A program made the position numbers and the translations under genes. The notes under the pieces are model-generated. The model did not search any database, was not told where the DNA came from, and was given only the letters and a program-made list of their open reading frames with translations. From assembly GCA_002786855.1 (NCBI GenBank), contig PCUU01000033.1, positions 62,001-126,000 of the forward strand: a stretch of DNA of 64,000 nt, in the 5' to 3' direction. Origin of the DNA: Cytophagales bacterium CG12_big_fil_rev_8_21_14_0_65_40_12. GTDB taxonomy: Bacteria; Bacteroidota; Bacteroidia; Cytophagales; Cyclobacteriaceae. Shown piece after piece: positions 27,071-37,591 of the stretch (positions are counted from its first letter, which is position 1; every line of letters starts with the position of its first letter).

Positions 27071-30000
27071 TCATCTGACTACATGTACCTTACCTCGCAT
27101 TACGTTCTGAAATAGTTCACCCTCGAATGTGGTTGTGAAAGCAATTGAATAAGGATAGTTGCCTGAAGGAACGGATTGACCTTTGAAAGTGCCATCCCAC
27201 TTCATTTCAATATCATTGGAGCTATAAATAACTTGCCCCCATCTGTTATAGATGACGACTTCGATCTTTTGAACGCTGCATTCATAATCAAGATTGAAGT
27301 GATCGTTAAATCCATCATTGTTGGGAGAAAATGCATTTGGCACTCTTATAATGGGGTACTTTTCGCTGATCTTCCGATCATCTAGCGTCAATGAGCAGCC
27401 ATTGGCATCTGTTACGGTAACCGAATAAATACCCGCACTGAGTTCTTCAATAAGTTGTGAGTCTCTTGGTGGAGATAAATTCCATCGGTAAGTATAAGGT
27501 GCTGTACCTCCAGTTGCATTCACCAATATAGAGCCTGTATCATTCTCTGGACAAGTTGGAGAGTCGATTGTCGTTGCACGAAGTATTTCCGGCTCATCAA
27601 TTTGGAAAGAAAGATCAAAGTCGCAGTTGTTATGATCTACCACTTTGACACTATATGTGCCTTTCGATAATTGGGAAAGTGTACTGCTACTTTCCGTATT
27701 ACTGCCATTCCAAAAGAATTTATAAGGGCTGGTTCCACCTGTTACATTTACACTTGCTTCTCCATCATCGCCACCAAAACACTTAACATGGGTCAGGTCC
27801 ATTGTAGCTTCAAGTTTTTCTGGCGCTGTAACTTCGAAACTCTCTGTGTGCATACATCCTTTGGAATCAGTGATTACGACTGAGTAAACGCCACTACTTA
27901 AGTTGTCAACCTTATTTTCTTTGGATGCTATTTCATTATTCCATTCGTAAAAATATGGCCCCTCTCCTCCTATTACTGCTAATTCGATGATGCCATCAGA
28001 TCCGCCCGAACATCTCACATTTTGAATTTTCTCTTCAATAGAGATTTCAGAACCCACTTTAACATAAATTTTATCGGATTGACCTTCGCAATCAGAAATT
28101 GCAAGATTGCGCTCGATATACCAAATTTCACCTGTGTTGCCTCCTTCCCATCTTACCAAAACTTCGTTCGAGTTATCTGCTCCAATTATTTCACCATTTG
28201 AAACAAACCACTGATAAATTGAGCCATTGGTGCTTGATACGCCATATTGAACTGATTCTTTTTCGGAAAAACAGACGTAGTTTGGGCCTTGCGGGATTGC
28301 AGGCTGTAATCTGTTATCAATCAAAACTGGCAAGTTAAATTCTTCACTCATGCAACCTTCTGGCCCTATAACATATAATGACACGCTTGCATCAGGATCA
28401 CCTTTACCCCAATTGACTGAAATCTGAGCTTGGTTTGAATCTCCTTGAATTGAACCGCCTACTACTGACCAAAAATACTTTTCAGCATTAGCTACCTGTG
28501 CAGTGTACTCAATATTTTGTGCTTCGGAACAGACTGAAATTGATCCATTTATAGCTATGACTTCTGGCTTGGCAATTTCTATAGTCATAAATGCTGTTTC
28601 TGAACTTGAACACTCTCCACTTCCATCCGAAGCGATCAACTTCACGTCATAAGTACCACCACTTTGATAAGTATGATTTACAATTTTGCCCTCTGCAATG
28701 TTTCCATCTCCAAAATCCCAGGTATAGTTAGTAAACTCAAAAGTTGAGGATGCATCCGTTTCTACAATGGCAGTAAAAGTGATTTGATCACCATAACAGC
28801 TTAGACGTTCTATTGTACCTGTCTGGGTATCAGAGGCCGCAACACTTAGGTTTACGTTGTCCAAACTAACTCCTGCAGAATATCCATAAGACTCAATATT
28901 ACCAAAACCATACACATAGGCGATCACTCCTTGAGGTGCTATTAGGTTATGGTTACCTGATGATAAATTGATTGTGGCATAAGCTTTTCTTTGGAAAACT
29001 TCGAACGAACCACTCACATCTTGTCCATCTAGTATTATCCCTGTCTGACTACCTGAGTCCGTAATTAAAGTCAAATAATATTGATTGATCTCGAAGCCCT
29101 CAAAAGCACTAAAAGTAATATCCTTGATCTTCTGCTCCATGGGGCTAAGTACAAGCATAAAGGGATCCCCTGATTGGCCATCACAATCCTGACTCCTTGC
29201 AAATTGAACTGCCGAGATAGGCTTATCAGCTGAAATGGATCTTACACCATCGAGCACATTACCCATTTGAATAACTTGTCCTGAATTTATGCTGAAAGCC
29301 GGCAATCCCGAAATATTGACACGTGTATTGTTTTCAATCGCCACTAATTTGAGCATATCACCTCCAATTCGAGATTTGAATGGGACATAGAGAAATTCTT
29401 TACCCCAAGTAGAAGTAGGAAACATCTGCTCAAAAAGGTGATCTTGATTAAAACCGCACTCCCCAACAAAGGTCATTCTACTTCCACCAAACACTGCAAA
29501 ATTTGTGCATTCATTGCTCGAAGATTGAGGAAGTCTAACAATTGTCCCACTCAAATCTCCGTTGGATTTGAGTTGATAGGTTTGACCCGCATTCATAATG
29601 ACTACCACTGGCGTGCCAGCTTCCCAACCACCGAAGGTATCCGCTGATGGGATGATTTCAATATGAGTTTGATTTTCAGTGGCTACAATTAGTAGCTCAG
29701 ATTCTTCAGAGTTAGACTCCTTGTGTGATACTACAATGTACTCGTTGCCCAAAGCTTTAGTAGGTAATATCACGGCAGCGTCAGCACTTTGGGCAGTTTT
29801 ATTCAGTGCAAAAACACTTATGTCTTCATTGGATGTAATATGAATTCCAAGCTCAGAAATACCTTCTTCATTATATATAAACTGATCTGGTAAACGAAGA
29901 ACAGATGTCTCATTTGGCATAACTTGAACTATTACTTCATAGTCGCTGAGTGGTGATGCTATTTTTACTTCGGTCGCTTTACGACTACTGAAGTATAACT

Positions 30001-30127
30001 CTGCTGTCGCTGGCCGAAGGTTGTCCATAAAACCTACCCAGAAATCACGTCCTTCAGTAGTTACTTGTCCTTCTAATCTCAAACAGGCTAAAATGAATAC
30101 AAGTGAAATAAATATGCAAAACTTCAT
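27071..30127 (-). CDS. IgGFc-binding-like T9SS adhesin with PKD and SprB repeats
   Basis: 1018 aa. Signal peptide (FISLVFILACLRLEGQ). Order: IgGFc-binding N-terminal domain (about 21-430: TEGRDFWVGFMDNLR, ALNKTAQSADAAVILPT, FEQMFPTSTWGKEFLYVPF); PKD domain (about 440-520: FTNYTWDFGDG...YDVKLIASDG); two more Ig/PKD-like segments; three SprB repeats (about 705, 780, 860; each with G-x-x-P-Y-x-(Y/F)-x-W-N and GxYSVxVxDxxGC-like end); and a gliding-motility type C-terminal domain (PNAFSPNNDGFNDHF, YNRWGQVIY). The C-terminus is the type B T9SS sorting signal, so the protein should sit on the cell surface. Flanked on one side by an M16 remnant, on the other by the intact M16 gene. Confidence 0.9.
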   Translation of the reverse strand: MKFCIFISLVFILACLRLEGQVTTEGRDFWVGFMDNLRPATAELYFSSRKATEVKIASPLSDYEVIVQVMPNETSVLRLPDQFIYNEEGISELGIHITSNEDISVFALNKTAQSADAAVILPTKALGNEYIVVSHKESNSEESELLIVATENQTHIEIIPSADTFGGWEAGTPVVVIMNAGQTYQLKSNGDLSGTIVRLPQSSSNECTNFAVFGGSRMTFVGECGFNQDHLFEQMFPTSTWGKEFLYVPFKSRIGGDMLKLVAIENNTRVNISGLPAFSINSGQVIQMGNVLDGVRSISADKPISAVQFARSQDCDGQSGDPFMLVLSPMEQKIKDITFSAFEGFEINQYYLTLITDSGSQTGIILDGQDVSGSFEVFQRKAYATINLSSGNHNLIAPQGVIAYVYGFGNIESYGYSAGVSLDNVNLSVAASDTQTGTIERLSCYGDQITFTAIVETDASSTFEFTNYTWDFGDGNIAEGKIVNHTYQSGGTYDVKLIASDGSGECSSSETAFMTIEIAKPEVIAINGSISVCSEAQNIEYTAQVANAEKYFWSVVGGSIQGDSNQAQISVNWGKGDPDASVSLYVIGPEGCMSEEFNLPVLIDNRLQPAIPQGPNYVCFSEKESVQYGVSSTNGSIYQWFVSNGEIIGADNSNEVLVRWEGGNTGEIWYIERNLAISDCEGQSDKIYVKVGSEISIEEKIQNVRCSGGSDGIIELAVIGGEGPYFYEWNNEIASKENKVDNLSSGVYSVVITDSKGCMHTESFEVTAPEKLEATMDLTHVKCFGGDDGEASVNVTGGTSPYKFFWNGSNTESSSTLSQLSKGTYSVKVVDHNNCDFDLSFQIDEPEILRATTIDSPTCPENDTGSILVNATGGTAPYTYRWNLSPPRDSQLIEELSAGIYSVTVTDANGCSLTLDDRKISEKYPIIRVPNAFSPNNDGFNDHFNLDYECSVQKIEVVIYNRWGQVIYSSNDIEMKWDGTFKGQSVPSGNYPYSIAFTTTFEGELFQNVMRGKVHVVR

Positions 30128-30268
30128 ACTTTAGAACTCCAGCAATAACAGTGCTATAATTTTAAGGTTTCTAAACGAATAGTAATAATTTCAACGCTCT
30201 TACACTGTGAATAGTTTTTAAAATATTTATCTATTGAGCGGCAGATACTTTATCTCAGTTTAGAAAAA

Positions 30269-30306
30269 AAAAATCGGCACTCAGAATAATCTGAATACCG
30301 ATTTTT
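30269..30306 (-). terminator. Terminator of the M16 peptidase gene
   Basis: Nine-base arms AAAAATCGG and CCGATTTTT with an inner CAGA/TCTG stem, about 65 nt past the stop at 30371 on the minus strand; A-rich and T-rich flanks would also serve the opposite strand. Confidence 0.75.
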
Positions 30307-30370
30307 AAATATTGCTATCCCGAATAAAACAAGTGTTTGGACAAGGAAACACCCATTTGGTTTAATAATT

Positions 30371-33220
30371 CTACTTCTTAATCGTCAACTTATCGTCTTC
30401 TTTATTGACTACAATGGGTTTGCCCAGTCCTGTATTGTTCAGGTTATTCAATTGAGTTTTGCCATCACCGACTACCACGTAGATAAGATCATCAGGATTC
30501 ATGTACTTTTTTAGGATGGCTTTAACGTCCTCATTGGTCATTTGCTTTAGCTTAGCTTCATCCTTTTGAATGTAGTCTGTTGGTAAATCATAAGCCGAGA
30601 TATTCTGAAGAATCCCCACCAAGCTACCTAGCGTTTCGAACGACTGTGTGTTGCTTCTCAAGATGGAGTTTCTGGTGTTTTCCATCTCTTCAGAAGAGAA
30701 GTTACCACTATAATTATCGAGGATATCCTTAAATAACTCGACAGATTCTTTGGTCACATTACTACGTACGCTTGACGATGCGCTAAAAGGTGTACCGTTT
30801 AATCTTCTGTTATATCCAGAATAAGCGCCATAGGTATAGCCTTTCTCTAATCTCAATTCTTTAAAAAGAATTGATCCAGATCCTGATCCCAAGCGATAGT
30901 TCGCTACACCAGCAGCAGAAAAATCTTCGTTATCACCATTCATGCTAATGTTACCAATATTGATGACGGACTGCTTCGCTTCTGGGTAATCCACAAAATA
31001 AAGTCTGGAATCTGCACTGGCAGTTTTAATCTCGTAGACTGGGAATTCTACCTCCTTTTTCTCCCAGGTTTTAAAACGGTCTAAAGAAGCAATAACATCG
31101 GCCTTTTTAAGCGCCCCCACAAAATGGAATGAAGCCAAGTTCGGAGCAAAATTATTGTCGTAGTAAGCCTTCAAATCATCCAAAGTGATGTTTTCGACCG
31201 TTTTGGCTGTGCCAGACATTGGGTAAGCAAAAATATGATCTTCACCATAAAGAATTTTATCAAATACTTTTGAAGCAATTGCATTCGGGTTGGCATCACT
31301 TTGCTGAATTGAATTCAAAGCTGCACTTTTCACTCTATCGAATTCCTTTTCATCCCATCTTGGCTCAAAAAGAATTTCTTCGGCTATCGCTAACACTTCA
31401 TCATAATTCTTGGCCAAGCAATTACCGCTAATGGTAATGCTTTCTCTACCCGTAAAAACGTTGATTCTAGCACCTAATTGACCAATCGCTTCTTCCAACT
31501 CCAAAGGAGTACGGTTAGCGGTACCTTCCATCAACATATTGTCTAGCAATGAAGCAGTGCCTACTTTACTAAGATCATCCAAAAACATTCCTCCCTTGAT
31601 GGTAATACTGAATTGAGTCATTGGAAGCTCATCTTGATAGATGTGGAAAACTTTCATCCCATTGGCCAACTCATCAGTATTGATTGGAGGGGCATTAAAA
31701 GTTAAAGTACCGTTTAAGGCTGGGGCTGTACTCCTATCAATGGCGGATGGTGTTTTTTCGAATTCAACATCTTTCTCGAACTTGCTTAAATCACCTTCAG
31801 CACCTTGAACAATCACTTCTTCTACTACTTCTGCTTGAACAGAGCCTTGAAGCACCAAATCTTTTTGCCCAATAGGCACAAAGCTTGTCGCTAAGTAATT
31901 TTTACCCTTTACGTATTTGTTATATACCCTCATGATATCCTCACGAGTTACGTTTTGAGTGTTTTGTAAATCTTCAACAATAAAACCTGGGTCATTAGCA
32001 AAAGTATTGTAGCTGGCCAATTGTGAAGCCTTGCTGAAAACACTAGAAATACCATTGTAGAAATTGGTCTCCTGCCCTATTTTAATACGATTAAGATCGG
32101 CATCAGAGAATCCATCAGTTTCAAATTTAACCAGCGCTAAATCGAAAGCCGCTTTCAAATCATTCAAGTCAACCCCATCAAAGGCACGGGCTCCCATGCT
32201 GAAAGTACCTGCTATTTCATTCGAAGAATTGTATGCTGACACTCTTGGAGCAAGTTTCTTCTCCTCAACTATCACTTTATAAAGCGGTGAATTCTTTCCG
32301 TCCGATAAAATCTGACCTAGCATATCCAGCGCCCACATATCAGGATGGTATTGCTCAACCGTTGGCCAAATCATTTCTAAATCAGGTAGGTTCGCAAATT
32401 GATCTTCGTGATAAAACAATTTGGTTTCATTGAGCACGGCAGGCAAAGGCTCAATGGTTTCAACTTCCGCCCTTGGCTCTAGTTCACCAAAATATTTGGC
32501 TACCAAAGTTTTAGCCTCTTCCATATCGATATCACCAGCAACCACTAAAGTAGCGTTGTTTACGCCATACCACTTGTTATAGAATTCTTTAACATCATCA
32601 ATGGTCGCGTTTTGTAGATCATCTAAACTTCCGATAACATCCCAGCTGTATGGATGCCCTGCAGGATATAAGTTGGTCAACTGAACGTAAGTCTTATGAC
32701 CATATGGACGGTTGTCCACACCTTGGCGTTTTTCGTTTTTAACCACTTGCTTTTCGTTTTCAAGTCCCCATTCGGAAACAGTATTAATGAAAAAGCCCGT
32801 ACGGTCCGATTCCATCCAAAGTACTTTTTCCAAAGCATCGCTCGGCACAGTTTCATAGTAAATGGTGCCATCCGTCCAAGTGCCGCCATTGAAGCTACCG
32901 CCAAGATCGTTCATGGTTTTGATGAAGTTACCCGCACCTACATTTTCAGAATTCTGGAAGAGCATGTGTTCAAAAAAGTGAGCAAATCCTGTTTTACCGG
33001 GCTTTTCTCTGTTTGAACCCACATGATAAAGCATAGCGACCGCTACTTTAGGATCGGAATTGTCTTTATGCAAAACCACCTCTAAACCATTGTCTAGTGT
33101 GTATTTTTCGTAATCAATTTTAAATGCAGTGCTTTCCGATTCACCGCTTCCACCACAGGAAGAAAGGATGAATGCTGCAGAAAGCAAAAATGCAAATCTG
33201 TTTTTCAGGTTAAATTTCAT
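30371..33220 (-). CDS. M16 family zinc peptidase, two-domain lipoprotein
   Basis: 949 aa. Lipoprotein signal (ILSSCGG, Cys22). The inverted zinc motif H-x-x-E-H is HFFEH at residues 81-85, and a glutamate in NEKQVVKNEK about 75 residues later is the probable third ligand. The C-terminal half is a second M16 fold without the motif (NGMKVFHIYQDELPM, GSGSILFKELRLEKGYTYGAYS), typical of bacterial two-domain pitrilysin-like enzymes. It degrades peptides, probably in the periplasm. A remnant of its 3' end is at 26962-27060. Confidence 0.93.
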   Translation of the reverse strand: MKFNLKNRFAFLLSAAFILSSCGGSGESESTAFKIDYEKYTLDNGLEVVLHKDNSDPKVAVAMLYHVGSNREKPGKTGFAHFFEHMLFQNSENVGAGNFIKTMNDLGGSFNGGTWTDGTIYYETVPSDALEKVLWMESDRTGFFINTVSEWGLENEKQVVKNEKRQGVDNRPYGHKTYVQLTNLYPAGHPYSWDVIGSLDDLQNATIDDVKEFYNKWYGVNNATLVVAGDIDMEEAKTLVAKYFGELEPRAEVETIEPLPAVLNETKLFYHEDQFANLPDLEMIWPTVEQYHPDMWALDMLGQILSDGKNSPLYKVIVEEKKLAPRVSAYNSSNEIAGTFSMGARAFDGVDLNDLKAAFDLALVKFETDGFSDADLNRIKIGQETNFYNGISSVFSKASQLASYNTFANDPGFIVEDLQNTQNVTREDIMRVYNKYVKGKNYLATSFVPIGQKDLVLQGSVQAEVVEEVIVQGAEGDLSKFEKDVEFEKTPSAIDRSTAPALNGTLTFNAPPINTDELANGMKVFHIYQDELPMTQFSITIKGGMFLDDLSKVGTASLLDNMLMEGTANRTPLELEEAIGQLGARINVFTGRESITISGNCLAKNYDEVLAIAEEILFEPRWDEKEFDRVKSAALNSIQQSDANPNAIASKVFDKILYGEDHIFAYPMSGTAKTVENITLDDLKAYYDNNFAPNLASFHFVGALKKADVIASLDRFKTWEKKEVEFPVYEIKTASADSRLYFVDYPEAKQSVINIGNISMNGDNEDFSAAGVANYRLGSGSGSILFKELRLEKGYTYGAYSGYNRRLNGTPFSASSSVRSNVTKESVELFKDILDNYSGNFSSEEMENTRNSILRSNTQSFETLGSLVGILQNISAYDLPTDYIQKDEAKLKQMTNEDVKAILKKYMNPDDLIYVVVGDGKTQLNNLNNTGLGKPIVVNKEDDKLTIKK

Positions 33221-33333
33221 GTTCTAAGTCATTTATCTTTTAAAGCTAAGCATTTAAGTGCTGTGAAGTCAAAGACTTTTATATGAAAAGGAAGGTAGCG
33301 CGCTGATTGTGAGTATGTTTTCAAAAAAGGGCA

Positions 33334-33432
33334 TAAAAAAACAAACCACATTTTAAGTCTTTAGAATTTGCTCCTTTCGAAGATTTTCAAAATTGAGCTA
33401 TAAATAGCTCAATCAACTTAAAATATGGTTTG
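33334..33432 (-). terminator. Long branched hairpin terminating cspA
   Basis: Outer arms of 17 nt (CAAACCACATTTTAAGT and ACTTAAAATATGGTTTG, one mismatch) enclose an inner 10-bp hairpin ATTGAGCTAT/ATAGCTCAAT. Reading on the minus strand after the cspA stop, the outer stem ends in seven or more Us, which fits a factor-independent terminator of unusual length. Confidence 0.7.
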
Positions 33433-33459
33433 CCTATATAAGGTTTGTAAGAATCGAGA

Positions 33460-33651
33460 TTAGTCGATTACTTTTACGTTTACCGCGTTCATTCCTTTTT
33501 TACCTCTTTCTACATCGTATTCAACTTGATCGTTTTCACGAATTTCGTCAACTAGACCTGAAACGTGAACGAAGATGTCACTGCTAGAGTCTGATGGAGT
33601 AATGAAACCAAAACCTTTAGTTTCATTGAAAAATTTTACTGTTCCTTGCAT
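33460..33651 (-). CDS. cspA: Cold-shock protein (CspA family)
   Basis: 63 aa, the complete cold-shock domain: NETKGFGFI (RNP1, KGFGFI) and DIFVHVSG (RNP2), ending VNVKVID. Binds single-stranded nucleic acid as an RNA chaperone. The gene has a long untranslated leader (promoter element at 33872-33865, about 200 nt upstream) and a long 3' hairpin, as often seen for thermoregulated csp genes. Confidence 0.96.
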   Translation of the reverse strand: MQGTVKFFNETKGFGFITPSDSSSDIFVHVSGLVDEIRENDQVEYDVERGKKGMNAVNVKVID

Positions 33652-33957
33652 TTTTAATTAATCATTGATTTTTAACTGCGGATCAATCTAGCTTACACTA
33701 TGTGGCGACCAATCCAATATTTTAATAAGGCCAAAACTTATTTTATCTACCAACGGGATAATCCCTGTTTAGTCTGAATAAATAGAAAGAAATAATTTCA
33801 AATCGAGAGGCCTTCTTAATTGTAAAGGGGGCAATTGCGGTGTGAATCTTAAATTTTCTTGAGGCAAAGATAATGATTTTAATCAGTTTGTTGCATTGTT
33901 TAAGAAAATGACAGGCCTTTTCGAAATAAAAACCGCCTTATCGACTCTCAAAGTCCC
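33652..33957 (-). promoter_or_regulatory. cspA leader and intergenic region
   Basis: 306 bp without a gene. It should hold the 5' untranslated leader of cspA (about 200 nt from the putative start at 33858). No protein-coding frame is convincing. Leaders of csp mRNAs in other bacteria fold as thermosensors, so this may be regulatory; no structure was demonstrated. Confidence 0.4.
33865..33872 (-). promoter_or_regulatory. Bacteroidota -7 box (TATCTTTG) for cspA
   Basis: Minus-strand TATCTTTG fits the TAnnTTTG element of Bacteroidota promoters. No convincing -33 TTG at the usual distance was found, and the 8-mer will occur by chance in AT-rich DNA, so it is a candidate only. Confidence 0.4.
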
Positions 33958-34857
33958 CTATTCTTCTTTCCTTTTTTTGAATCCATAGCTTATTTGCCCG
34001 AAGAAACCTTTAGGGAATTTGTGAACACCAGGAAATCCCAGCTTAATAGAGTGCCCACTATGCGGTATATAGGCTGTTTTGAAGAGATAATCCCAAATAC
34101 TTAAGGTAAGCCCAAAGTTGACGCCTGTTTGTCTTTCCTTTGGCAAGTCGTGTGCATGATGCCACATGTGCATGTTAGGGTTATTCAAAATATATTTCAA
34201 TGGCCCGAGTTTCACATTGATGTTTGCATGATTCCAATGCCCTACCATCAATGTCAACATATGAACAAAAAAGAAATCATCAATTCCAAAGCCAATCATG
34301 GCCAATGGAATGTACTCAATAGTGCGATACACTAAGGTCTCCATCCAATGGTATCGTAAGTGAGCGGCAAAGCCCATTTGTTCTACTGAATGGTGTACTT
34401 TATGAAATTCCCACAATCTAGGAGAAGCATGTAAAAGTCTGTGCGTCCACCATTGAATAAAATCGCGCACAACAAAAAGCATTAAAAGTTGTAAAACCTT
34501 TGGCCATGTTTCAATGTGTAAGGCAACCACATTGCTCAAGCCTAACGTAGCGAGAAAGTCGTTGAAAAGATTAACCGCGACATCTGATAAGGCATTGAAT
34601 ATCAACAAGGAAAACAAAAAGAAGTTGAAGAACATATAGAAGGCATCCATCCAAAAGTCCTTTCTAAATTTTGGTTGTTCCTTTCTCCAAGGCCTTAGGC
34701 TTTCCCAAGCAAAGAAGAAAAGTGAAACTAAGATTAAACCCCAAAAGTAATTTTGCCAAATCGGCTTATAATCGTATTGAAAGGTGATTTCTTGCCAAAC
34801 ATAGTTAGCGTAACCTTTATATGATTCCAAAGCCAAGTCCCAGTATTTCCCCATCAT
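33958..34857 (-). CDS. Sterol desaturase/fatty acid hydroxylase family membrane protein
   Basis: 299 aa, several membrane helices. The three diiron histidine clusters are present: WTHRLLH, EFHKVHHS, and NMHMWHHAHD, with an additional MVGHWNH. Members oxidise sterols, carotenoids or fatty acids using a membrane diiron centre. Substrate unknown. Divergent from the metalloprotease gene at 34983. Confidence 0.92.
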   Translation of the reverse strand: MMGKYWDLALESYKGYANYVWQEITFQYDYKPIWQNYFWGLILVSLFFFAWESLRPWRKEQPKFRKDFWMDAFYMFFNFFLFSLLIFNALSDVAVNLFNDFLATLGLSNVVALHIETWPKVLQLLMLFVVRDFIQWWTHRLLHASPRLWEFHKVHHSVEQMGFAAHLRYHWMETLVYRTIEYIPLAMIGFGIDDFFFVHMLTLMVGHWNHANINVKLGPLKYILNNPNMHMWHHAHDLPKERQTGVNFGLTLSIWDYLFKTAYIPHSGHSIKLGFPGVHKFPKGFFGQISYGFKKRKEE

Positions 34858-34982
34858 AACAAATCGCTTAACGCCACTAACATAACCATTTACCCATTGT
34901 ATGAAATAAAGTTTTCACTTTATTGCTTTACTCGCTTCTTTCGGTTCAAAGTTAAAACTCAAACATAAGCTAAACCGAGAAT

Positions 34983-37439
34983 ATGTACAGAAAATTCATT
35001 CTGGTCTCCTTGAGTATTTGTCTCATAGGATTCCAAAACAACAGCTTCGCGCAGCGAAAAAACAAGAACGCCACACCACCAACCACACCAGCGGTTCAAG
35101 AAAAACCCGTGAAGAAGGAAAAAGGCTATGAAGATTTACTAAAAGACCTGAAGAAGGATGAAGGGATTTTCACCGTTTATCAAAACGATGATAAAGTGAT
35201 GTATGAGATTCCTAAATCAGAATTGAACAAGGACATGCTTTTCATTACTAGAGTTGTGGCTGTGCCCGATAACTTTAGTGGATTCACGGGCAGTGGCTGG
35301 AAAATCATCGAGCAGGTAGTGCAATGGGAAAAGGTTAAAGGAAATATTCTACTGAAAACCATGTCATATAATAATGTGGCAGACAGTACCGATGCTATTT
35401 CGCTTTCCGTGGCTAAAAATAACTTCGCTCCTATTATAGGTTCTTTCAAAATTGAAGGCCAACCGAAAGACTCTCTCTCCTATTTAGTCGATGTCACCAA
35501 ATTCTTCACACAAGACACTCGTGCGATTTCGGCTATGGGAAGTGGATTTAGGACCCAATTTCAGGTAAGAAGATTAGATACAGATAAAAGTTATATTTCC
35601 TCAGCAAAGAGTTTCCCGATCAATGTAGAAGTGCGTCAGGTCATGACTTACGATGCTGGCAGACCACCATCTAATTCTGAAACTAACATGATTTCCTTGG
35701 AAGTAAGTCAGTCGATGATCAAACTTCCTGAAAACCCAATGATGCCTCGCTTTGCTGATGAGCGCGTGGGTTGGTTTACCCAAAGAAATATCAATTATAG
35801 TTCACAAAAGCTCAAAGGCGATCAACAAACCTTTTTACAAAGGTGGAGATTGGAGCCTAAAGACCCTGCGGCTTATGCGCGTGGCGAACTGGTAGAACCT
35901 GTGAAACCAATCGTTTACTATTTAGACCCTGCTACTCCAGAAAGATTCAGAAAGTGGTTCAAGCTAGGGATTGAGGATTGGCAAGTAGCTTTTGAGGCTG
36001 CAGGATTTAAGAATGCCATTCTAGCCAAAGACCCTCCTAGCCCTGAGGAAGATCCGGACTGGTCTCCTGAAGATGCTCGATATTCAACCGTGCGCTATAT
36101 CGCAAGTATGACTAGAAATGCAGTCGGTCCAAGTACAGCGGATCCCAGAACAGGTGAAATTATAGAAAGTGACATCATTTGGTTCCATAACCATTTACGC
36201 TCCTACCGAAACTGGTACATGATTCAAACCGGTGCAGCTAATCCTTTAGCGAGAAGTTTGGATGTACCTGAGGATGAAATTGGTGAAATGATGCGTGCCG
36301 TTATCGCCCACGAAATTGGTCATGCATTGGGTTTACCGCATAACATGAAGGCAAGTTCTTCTTACCCAGTCGAAAAGTTACGTGACCCTGCTTTTACATC
36401 TGAATATGGCGTTGCCCCTACCATTATGGATTATGCACGCTTGAATTATATAGCTCAGCCGGGTGATGGTGTAACCAGATTCATCCGAAAAATCGGACCA
36501 TATGACAAGTATGCGATCAACTGGGGTTACAGATTTCTCCCTAATGCTAAAAACCCAAGTGACGAAACAAAAACTTTAGATCAATGGATTTTAGATAAAG
36601 CCAATGACAAAATGTTCCGTTTTGGAAGCAGCAATGGATCGAATCCTGAAGCACAAACTGAAGACTTGAGTGACAACTCGGTAAAAGCGAGCATGTATGG
36701 CATGGAGAACTTGAAAAAAGTAGTTCCAAATTTATTGGCATGGACAAGCACCCCTGGCGAAAACTATGGTGATACAGAAGAAATCTATGGAGAAATCATC
36801 GGTCAGTGGAGAAGATTTACAGGCCATGTGGCTACAGTGATTGGTGGTATTACCGAAGATTTAAAATCCACCGATCAAGCAGGAGCCGTGTTTAATGTAG
36901 TGGATGAAAAGTATCAAAAGGATGCGATGGCTTGGATGCATAAATACGCGTTCAGTACACCTGATTGGCTTTTAGATGAAAATCTACTGAGAAAATTAGA
37001 GAATTATGGAACTGTGAATCGTATCAGTAGCACCCAATCGAGTTTCCTAAACTCATTACTTGACCCAACAAGAATGCAACGTTTGATTGAAGCTGAGGCA
37101 TTCAAAGGCAGAAATACTTACACAATCTACCAGATGTTTGCTGAGTTGAGGGCTGGTCTATTTTCAGAATTAACTTCTGGAACTTCTATTGATACTTATC
37201 GCAGAAACCTACAGCGAGCCTATGTTGAAAGGATGGAATATTTAATGACGAATGATGCAAATACTTTCCAAGCAAGACAAGTAGATATTGCTCAATCAGA
37301 CATCCGTCCAGTTGTCAAAGCTGAATTAAAAGCCTTAAAAGCTGAAATCAGGGCCAATCGATCTAAGTTTTCAGATCGCGCCAGTTCATTACACTTAGAT
37401 GATTTAGAAGATAGAATCAACATGATTCTTGATCCGAAA
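34983..37439 (+). CDS. Secreted zinc metalloprotease with DUF5118/DUF5117 domains
   Basis: 819 aa, signal peptide ending NSFAQ. Large Bacteroidota family combining DUF5118 (about 45-95: GYEDLLKDLKKDEGIFTVYQ) and DUF5117 (about 100-300) with a zinc metallopeptidase domain. The catalytic motif is AHEIGHALGLPHN: His443, Glu444, His447 and His453, a metzincin-type HExxHxxGxxH. The C-terminal tail is helical. Probably degrades proteins in the periplasm or outside; no T9SS tail is seen. The stop (TAA 37440-37442) is followed by a strong bidirectional terminator. Confidence 0.92.
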
Positions 37440-37465
37440 TAAGGATTCGCATACTGCTCAAATGA

Positions 37466-37496
37466 AAAAGAGGACTCCGTATGAGTCCTCTTTTTG
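37466..37496. terminator. Bidirectional terminator between convergent genes
   Basis: Perfect 13-bp stem AAAAAGAGGACTC / GAGTCCTCTTTTT with a 5-nt loop; A-run and T-run on either side can end both the metalloprotease gene and the convergent minus gene. Confidence 0.92.
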
Positions 37497-37548
37497 TTAC
37501 AGAACTGTTAAAGACAACCAATCCATCAGCCTCTGTTCCTCAACCAAC

Positions 37549-37581
37549 AATTTCAGTTTCGATTCACATCAAACTGAAATT
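37549..37581. other. Inverted repeat near the 3' end of the PKD-LamG gene
   Basis: Arms AATTTCAGTTT and AAACTGAAATT (11 bp, perfect) around an 11-nt loop. Not followed by a T-run, so not a standard terminator; role unknown. Confidence 0.4.
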
Positions 37582-37591
37582 TGCAACTGTT

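Noticed and set aside
34960..34967. TATGTTTG element on the minus strand upstream of the sterol desaturase-like gene
   Set aside because: Fits the -7 consensus but no -33 element at the expected distance, and short matches like this are frequent by chance.
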